The position numbers and the translations under genes are program-made. The notes beneath the pieces are model-generated. The model made no database searches. It saw nothing but the letters and a program-made list of their open reading frames with translations, and was not told the DNA's origin. Positions 59,986-64,000 of a stretch of 64,000 bases of DNA are shown piece after piece. Position 1 is the stretch's first letter, and every line of letters starts with the position of its first letter. The stretch lies in assembly GCF_900107775.1 (NCBI RefSeq), contig NZ_FNRF01000002.1:189129-253128 (forward strand). Direction: 5' to 3'. This stretch comes from Xylanibacter ruminicola. GTDB taxonomy: Bacteria > Bacteroidota > Bacteroidia > Bacteroidales > Bacteroidaceae.

Positions 59986-61226
59986 GATAATATCTCTATG
60001 GGGTTATAATCATTTAATTGTATGTGTTGGTGTGGGAATTGCTGCAAACCGAGTTCGGCACAGGCTTCATCCCAGAGCTGATGACTGTCGGTGGTGACCT
60101 TCGGTGAGGTGACGCTATTGAATACAATGATGCCGTTATCTGATATGACTGTCAGCAACTTAGCTATGATTTCTTTAAGTTTTCCTCCATGCCCGCCAAT
60201 AAACACGGCATCGGGTTTTGGAAGGGTGGTCAAGTCTGTTTCAAGGAAGTCGCCTATATGGATATGGATGCCTGGCGCGCCAAACTTCCGGGTGTTCTCC
60301 TGGATGATGGATTCGCACTCAGGACGAATCTCGAAAGCCTCTATTTGCAGGTGTGGGAACTGCAGGCGCGCCTCGATGCTGACGCTACCTGTGCAGAAGC
60401 CGATATCCCAGAGCACATGGCGACCGGTCAACTGGAGGGCCTGCAGCGCCAACAAGCGGATGGGCATCTTGGTGATCATTTTTTCGCGCCCGTCGAGGAG
60501 CGTGAAGGCAGCATCGGGAATGCCGAATGGTCGTGGTGGCACTGCGCCACGGTGTTCTAGGATGATGCAATTAGGCATGGCAAAATCACGATGGATTGCC
60601 TCTTTCGGCGAAAGCGTAGAAAGGTGCTCTTCCGATGGATTGCCTAATTTCTCGCCCACATGCATGATGAAATCGGTATATCCGTAGTCGGTCATGCGCT
60701 GGGCTATCGTGGTAGGTGTATGTTCGCGGTCGGTTAGGATACCTATCTTCGGTGCGCGCTCGATGAGTGCTCTGTCGAATTCTGCCCAGGGGCGCCCTGT
60801 GAGCGACACGATACGCATTTCGTGATAGGGCATCACCAATCGGTGGGCCAGCAACTGCAGCGAGTTGAAGGTAGGATAGACGATGATTTCGGCATCTGGC
60901 ATCTTCCTACGAATTGTATTCGCAAACCCAAAGAACAGCGGATCTCCAGAAGCAAAGACGATGATTTCTGTTGAGTGTCTAGTGTTCTCGCTTTGCGAGC
61001 GACCAAAGGTCGAGTGGAGTGATGCATGTTGAGAGTATTTGTCAAATACGGCATCGAGCGGTACAGTGATGTCTATCCATTCGGCATCTGCAGGCAGCAG
61101 CGGGGCTACGATCTCATGGTGGCGCTTGCCGCCAGAAAACACCTTTCCATCGCGTATGATGGCCATCACCTCAGGAGGGAAATAGGGGTTGGGGTTGTCT
61201 GTGATACCGATGACGATGAATTTCAT
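59973..61226 (-). CDS. precorrin-6Y C5,15-methyltransferase (CbiE-CbiT fusion)
   Basis: A 417-residue enzyme. Residues 1-~215 are CbiE, a tetrapyrrole methylase (KFIVIGITDNPNPYFPPEV, FASGDPLFFGF, SLTGRPWAEFDRALI). Residues ~235-417 are CbiT, a Rossmann AdoMet methyltransferase/decarboxylase (VLWDIGFCTGSVSIEARL, then AVFIGGHGGKLKEI). This is the fused CobL-like form. It overlaps both neighbours (four and 13 bases). Confidence 0.94.
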   Translation of the reverse strand: MKFIVIGITDNPNPYFPPEVMAIIRDGKVFSGGKRHHEIVAPLLPADAEWIDITVPLDAVFDKYSQHASLHSTFGRSQSENTRHSTEIIVFASGDPLFFGFANTIRRKMPDAEIIVYPTFNSLQLLAHRLVMPYHEMRIVSLTGRPWAEFDRALIERAPKIGILTDREHTPTTIAQRMTDYGYTDFIMHVGEKLGNPSEEHLSTLSPKEAIHRDFAMPNCIILEHRGAVPPRPFGIPDAAFTLLDGREKMITKMPIRLLALQALQLTGRHVLWDIGFCTGSVSIEARLQFPHLQIEAFEIRPECESIIQENTRKFGAPGIHIHIGDFLETDLTTLPKPDAVFIGGHGGKLKEIIAKLLTVISDNGIIVFNSVTSPKVTTDSHQLWDEACAELGLQQFPHQHIQLNDYNPIEILSCKK

Positions 61227-62500
61227 AGGATGCTGGGTATTTGATAAAGGTGCGTATAGCTGGCCAGTACGTTGTGATATCTGAATACGGGCGTTGGTAC
61301 AGGCTCACCTTTAGCGTTATAGACTTGGGTGATACTCTCAGGGGTATCGCCGATGAATTGCGTGTAATGGAATTCGTGCCCTCGATAGGTCTTGCCATCG
61401 AGCTCAAACTGGCGGTAGCCTAAGGACAGCTTGCGATCAGCTTTGCGGGCAGTGATCGAGTAGGGCAGTACACCGCACATGGGGTAGCTGCCATCGTCGG
61501 TAATGATGGCTTGACAAAGGTACATCATACCGCCACATTCGGCAACAATCCTGCCACCATCCTCCGCAAATTTTTTGATAGCATGCAGACAAGCCTGATT
61601 GGCCACTAATGCCTCCAGGTGCTTCTCAGGATAACCGCCGGGGAGATAGAGCAGGTCGATGCCATCAAAAGTTGGCACATCTTTCTCGGGATCGAAGAAA
61701 ATGACGTCGCCAAACTGGTCTAGAGTCTCCTGATAGATGAACGAAAAACTTTCATGATTCCTGGCTATAAGCGTTTTCGTTTCCAGATGCCGGAACTCGC
61801 AGTTTCTTGTTTGGGACTCCACCTCGTCATGGAGCGTGGTAGTGAGACTTTTGAGAGATGGGAGGTCGATATTCTCCTCTAAAAGGGCAGTCAGCTGGTC
61901 TGACTCGGGTAGCTGAGAGAAATCGAGCCCCAGATAGCGTGAATTTTGCTCCAGGTCGGGCGATTTAGGCAGGTAGCCCAGGCACTTGACATGGAGCTCA
62001 TCGCACACTTCGCGCAGCATGTTGAAGTGGCGCTGCGAACCAATTTTGTTAAATATTATACCGGCGATACGAACGTCGCCGCGGAAGTGGATAAAGCCCG
62101 ATAAGAGGGCTGCCATCGAGTAGGCTGCCGACTTGGTATCGACCACCAGAATCACGGGAATATCAAGCACGCGGGCGATGTCGTACGACGAGCCCAGTTC
62201 GCGATCGTAGCCATCATAAAGGCCCATCATACCTTCGACGATACAGATGTCAGCATCAGCCCCGTAGTGCGCAAATAGCGCGCGTACGTGTGCGGGCGTA
62301 GTCATAAAGGTATCGAGATTGACCGACGGGCGCCCACAGACAACTGTGTGGAATTTAGTGTCGATATAATCGGGCCCGCACTTGAAGGGCTGCACCCGAT
62401 AACCGTTCTGGGTGAACCACTGCATCAGGCCTCGGGCAATGGTTGTCTTGCCTGAGCCACTGGTGGGTGCTGCTATCATAAACGCTGTCTTGTTCGACAT
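61223..62500 (-). CDS. cbiA: cobyrinate a,c-diamide synthase
   Basis: A 425-residue amidotransferase. The P-loop MIAAPTSGSGKTTIARGL is at residues 7-24; the C-terminal glutaminase domain has LPGGYPEKHLEALVANQ and the nucleophile Cys in AECGGMMYLCQ. It amidates the a and c side chains with glutamine and ATP. The Met at 62500 opens the P-loop domain; a Met eight codons earlier is less likely. It is the first gene of the cbi operon and overlaps CbiET by four bases. A -7-like box (TATATTTG, minus) is at 62529-62522. Confidence 0.94.
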   Translation of the reverse strand: MSNKTAFMIAAPTSGSGKTTIARGLMQWFTQNGYRVQPFKCGPDYIDTKFHTVVCGRPSVNLDTFMTTPAHVRALFAHYGADADICIVEGMMGLYDGYDRELGSSYDIARVLDIPVILVVDTKSAAYSMAALLSGFIHFRGDVRIAGIIFNKIGSQRHFNMLREVCDELHVKCLGYLPKSPDLEQNSRYLGLDFSQLPESDQLTALLEENIDLPSLKSLTTTLHDEVESQTRNCEFRHLETKTLIARNHESFSFIYQETLDQFGDVIFFDPEKDVPTFDGIDLLYLPGGYPEKHLEALVANQACLHAIKKFAEDGGRIVAECGGMMYLCQAIITDDGSYPMCGVLPYSITARKADRKLSLGYRQFELDGKTYRGHEFHYTQFIGDTPESITQVYNAKGEPVPTPVFRYHNVLASYTHLYQIPSIL

Positions 62501-62571
62501 CTTCTGAAGTTGATTTGGGTGCAAATATATAAATTTTCTGCTAAATATGTGTGGTTAACCGAAAAAAGTTG

Positions 62572-62754
62572 TACCTTTGTCGCCAAAATAAGGTCATCTG
62601 GTGGCCGATGCCACTACGATGAAAAGGGAATACGGTGAGAATCCGTAACTGTACCTGCAGCTGTAATCCTCGCAAAAAGGGTTTGCCTGTATAACGCCAC
62701 TGAGCCACAGGCTCGGGAAGGTAAGGCAGACTGAGGAAAGTCAGAAGACCTGCC
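62572..62754 (+). promoter_or_regulatory. cobalamin riboswitch with its promoter
   Basis: A -7 box TACCTTTG lies at 62572-62579. The riboswitch runs from about 62592 to 62754 with the usual conserved parts: GGTCATCTGGTGGC at the start, GGGAATACGGTGAGAATCCG (62637 region), the B12 box GCCACTG at 62696-62702, CGGGAAGG and the closing CAGAAGACCTGCC. It should reduce expression of the BtuB-like receptor when cobalamin is plentiful. Confidence 0.95.
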
Positions 62755-62826
62755 GAATGTCAATTGAAGATTGACAATTTAACTTTAGACCGTTCAGGAG
62801 TTAGCGGTTGTGATAATTTGATAGTA

Positions 62827-64000
62827 ATGAAACTAGAGAAGCAATTGGCAATAGGCCTGAGTTTGCTTGCTATTGGTGCAAATGCCCAGACGGACATTTG
62901 GCGTGCTGATAGTTTGCAGGAGGTGGTGGTGACAGGTACTGGTACGCAGCACCTGCTGAAAGATGCGCCCGTGCAGACCGAAGTGATCAGTCGCCGGCAG
63001 TTGCAGCAGTATGCCGGCAAGAGTATCGAGGATATCCTGTCGGGACTCACGGCATCGTTCGATTTCAGCGAGAACGATATGAGTAGCAGACTGCAGATGA
63101 ACGGTCTGGGCAACGCGTATGTGCTGATACTGATAGACGGTAGGCGCCTGCATGGTGATAATGGTGGCGAGAACGACCTGAGTCTTATCGACCCGCATAA
63201 TATCGAGAAGATAGAAATCGTGAAGGGTGCCTCGAGTGCCCTCTATGGCAGTGATGCGATAGCTGGTGTGATCAATATCATCACCCGCAAGCATCGCGAA
63301 CAGGGCGTGATGGTGGAGAACACCACGCGCGTGGGCTCTTATGGCGACATCAGGCAGCATAACGGCGTGGCGCTCAACTATGGTAAACTGTCGAGCTACA
63401 CCAACTTCCAATTGCAGCACTCCGACGGTTGGCAGAACACCGCCGAGGAAGCTATCCAACAAACGGAATACCACATCACCGACTCGCGCAACAAGACGGT
63501 GAACCGGCATACCAACTGGCAGATAGCTGAGCGACTGACTTATCAGCTCACGCCTGCCATCGAACTCTATGCCGACGGTAGCATATACTGGAAGCGCATC
63601 TATCGCCCCTGCGGTCATCATCCCGGTGTGGATGTTAAAACGTGGGATATGCAATACAACAATGCATCTATATCGGTAGGCGGAAAGTGGAAACTGAATA
63701 AAACGGATGTGATTACGCTTGATGCCGATTGGAAGAAGCATGCCTATAACTACGCCTATACCGACACCACGCTGACGGATGGCTATGTGAACGGCCGTTT
63801 TACCAATTATTTCCCTTACTTCCCCGGTGATAAGGAACTGCAGAGCGACCAGCGACTGACTAACATCTCGCTGAAAGGAATCTTTGCGTTGCCCTATGAG
63901 CAGCAGTTGAGTGCCGGACTGGAGTATCGCTACGACTGGTTGAAAGCGCCGATGCGTGTGGCTGGCGGAAAAGCGACTGACAATACCGAAGCACTGTATG
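62827..64000 (+). CDS. btuB: BtuB-like TonB-dependent cobalamin receptor (partial)
   Basis: The gene runs off the right edge after 391 codons. A signal peptide (cleavage near IGANAQ) is followed by the TonB box LQEVVVTGTG, a plug with DAPVQTEVISR, LDGRRLHG-like LIDGRRLHGDNG, EIVKGASSALYGSDAIAGVINIIT, then barrel strands. The cobalamin riboswitch directly upstream makes vitamin B12 or cobinamide the likely substrate. It is divergent from the cbi operon. Confidence 0.9.
   Translation, partial: MKLEKQLAIGLSLLAIGANAQTDIWRADSLQEVVVTGTGTQHLLKDAPVQTEVISRRQLQQYAGKSIEDILSGLTASFDFSENDMSSRLQMNGLGNAYVLILIDGRRLHGDNGGENDLSLIDPHNIEKIEIVKGASSALYGSDAIAGVINIITRKHREQGVMVENTTRVGSYGDIRQHNGVALNYGKLSSYTNFQLQHSDGWQNTAEEAIQQTEYHITDSRNKTVNRHTNWQIAERLTYQLTPAIELYADGSIYWKRIYRPCGHHPGVDVKTWDMQYNNASISVGGKWKLNKTDVITLDADWKKHAYNYAYTDTTLTDGYVNGRFTNYFPYFPGDKELQSDQRLTNISLKGIFALPYEQQLSAGLEYRYDWLKAPMRVAGGKATDNTEALY

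Overview
The window looks like chromosomal DNA of an anaerobic, polysaccharide-using member of the Bacteroidales, most likely Prevotella in the wide sense. Seen directly: many genes are preceded by the Bacteroidota promoter pattern (TTTG, 19-21 bases, TAnnTTTG), Shine-Dalgarno sequences are weak, and the gene families are typical (TonB-dependent receptors, smalltalk protein, VirE/BT4734-type protein, DUF4248, HU-like protein plus amidase, S41 tricorn-like protease). The genus is inferred. I saw no rRNA, tRNA or CRISPR array.

Layout. 0-2.2 kb: the end of a GH43-like enzyme, a membrane-anchored unknown, a probable small RNA, and a truncated, frameshifted EcoRI-type methyltransferase behind a long structured leader. 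2.2-5.2 kb: a small unknown protein, a VirE-type primase/helicase-like protein and DUF4248. 5.3-10.4 kb (minus): dcuB-ansB-porin-aspA, which takes up asparagine, converts it to aspartate and then fumarate, and exchanges C4-dicarboxylates. 10.7-12.3 kb: HU-like protein, an array of hairpins, a smalltalk peptide and an amidase; with the VirE part this forms a module split by the asparagine operon. 12.4-28.4 kb: transferases, regulators, transporters (SstT, CDF, Cu/Zn permease), two near-identical GNAT genes, an LA_2272-repeat/DUF3943 protein, an adenosine deaminase, a cysteine desulfidase-like enzyme and a GH2 enzyme. 28.6-31.3 kb: a His/Cys-rich small protein and a His-rich TonB receptor, probably for a metal. 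31.4-36.2 kb: enolase, pectinesterase, aspartyl protease, YbjQ.

36.2-39.1 kb holds a small regulon: a DoxX-like protein and a rubrerythrin-like/radical SAM pair, each behind a copy of the same ~85-bp operator-promoter module. 39.1-48.6 kb: cyclophilin and LytTR regulator (minus), then two related TonB receptors with a truncated copy of the receptor N-terminus, a YeiB-like membrane protein, a GNAT and a radical SAM protein. 48.8-52.0 kb: tricorn-like protease. 52.0-64.0 kb: cobalamin biosynthesis, salvage and uptake (cobT-cobU-cobS, a BtuF/BtuC pair, the fused genes cbiA, cbiET, cbiGF, cbiJD, and a riboswitch-controlled BtuB-like receptor running off the end).

The strongest non-coding signals are: (i) a six-copy dispersed element made of a 13-bp hairpin, a T-tract and, in five copies, a -7 promoter box at fixed spacing, always in front of a plus-strand gene; (ii) the duplicated operator-promoter module at 36.2 and 39.0 kb; (iii) the pseudoknot-containing ~365-nt leader of the dead methyltransferase and the ~130-nt RNA gene beside it; (iv) palindromic repeats, one pair sitting in frame inside a receptor gene.
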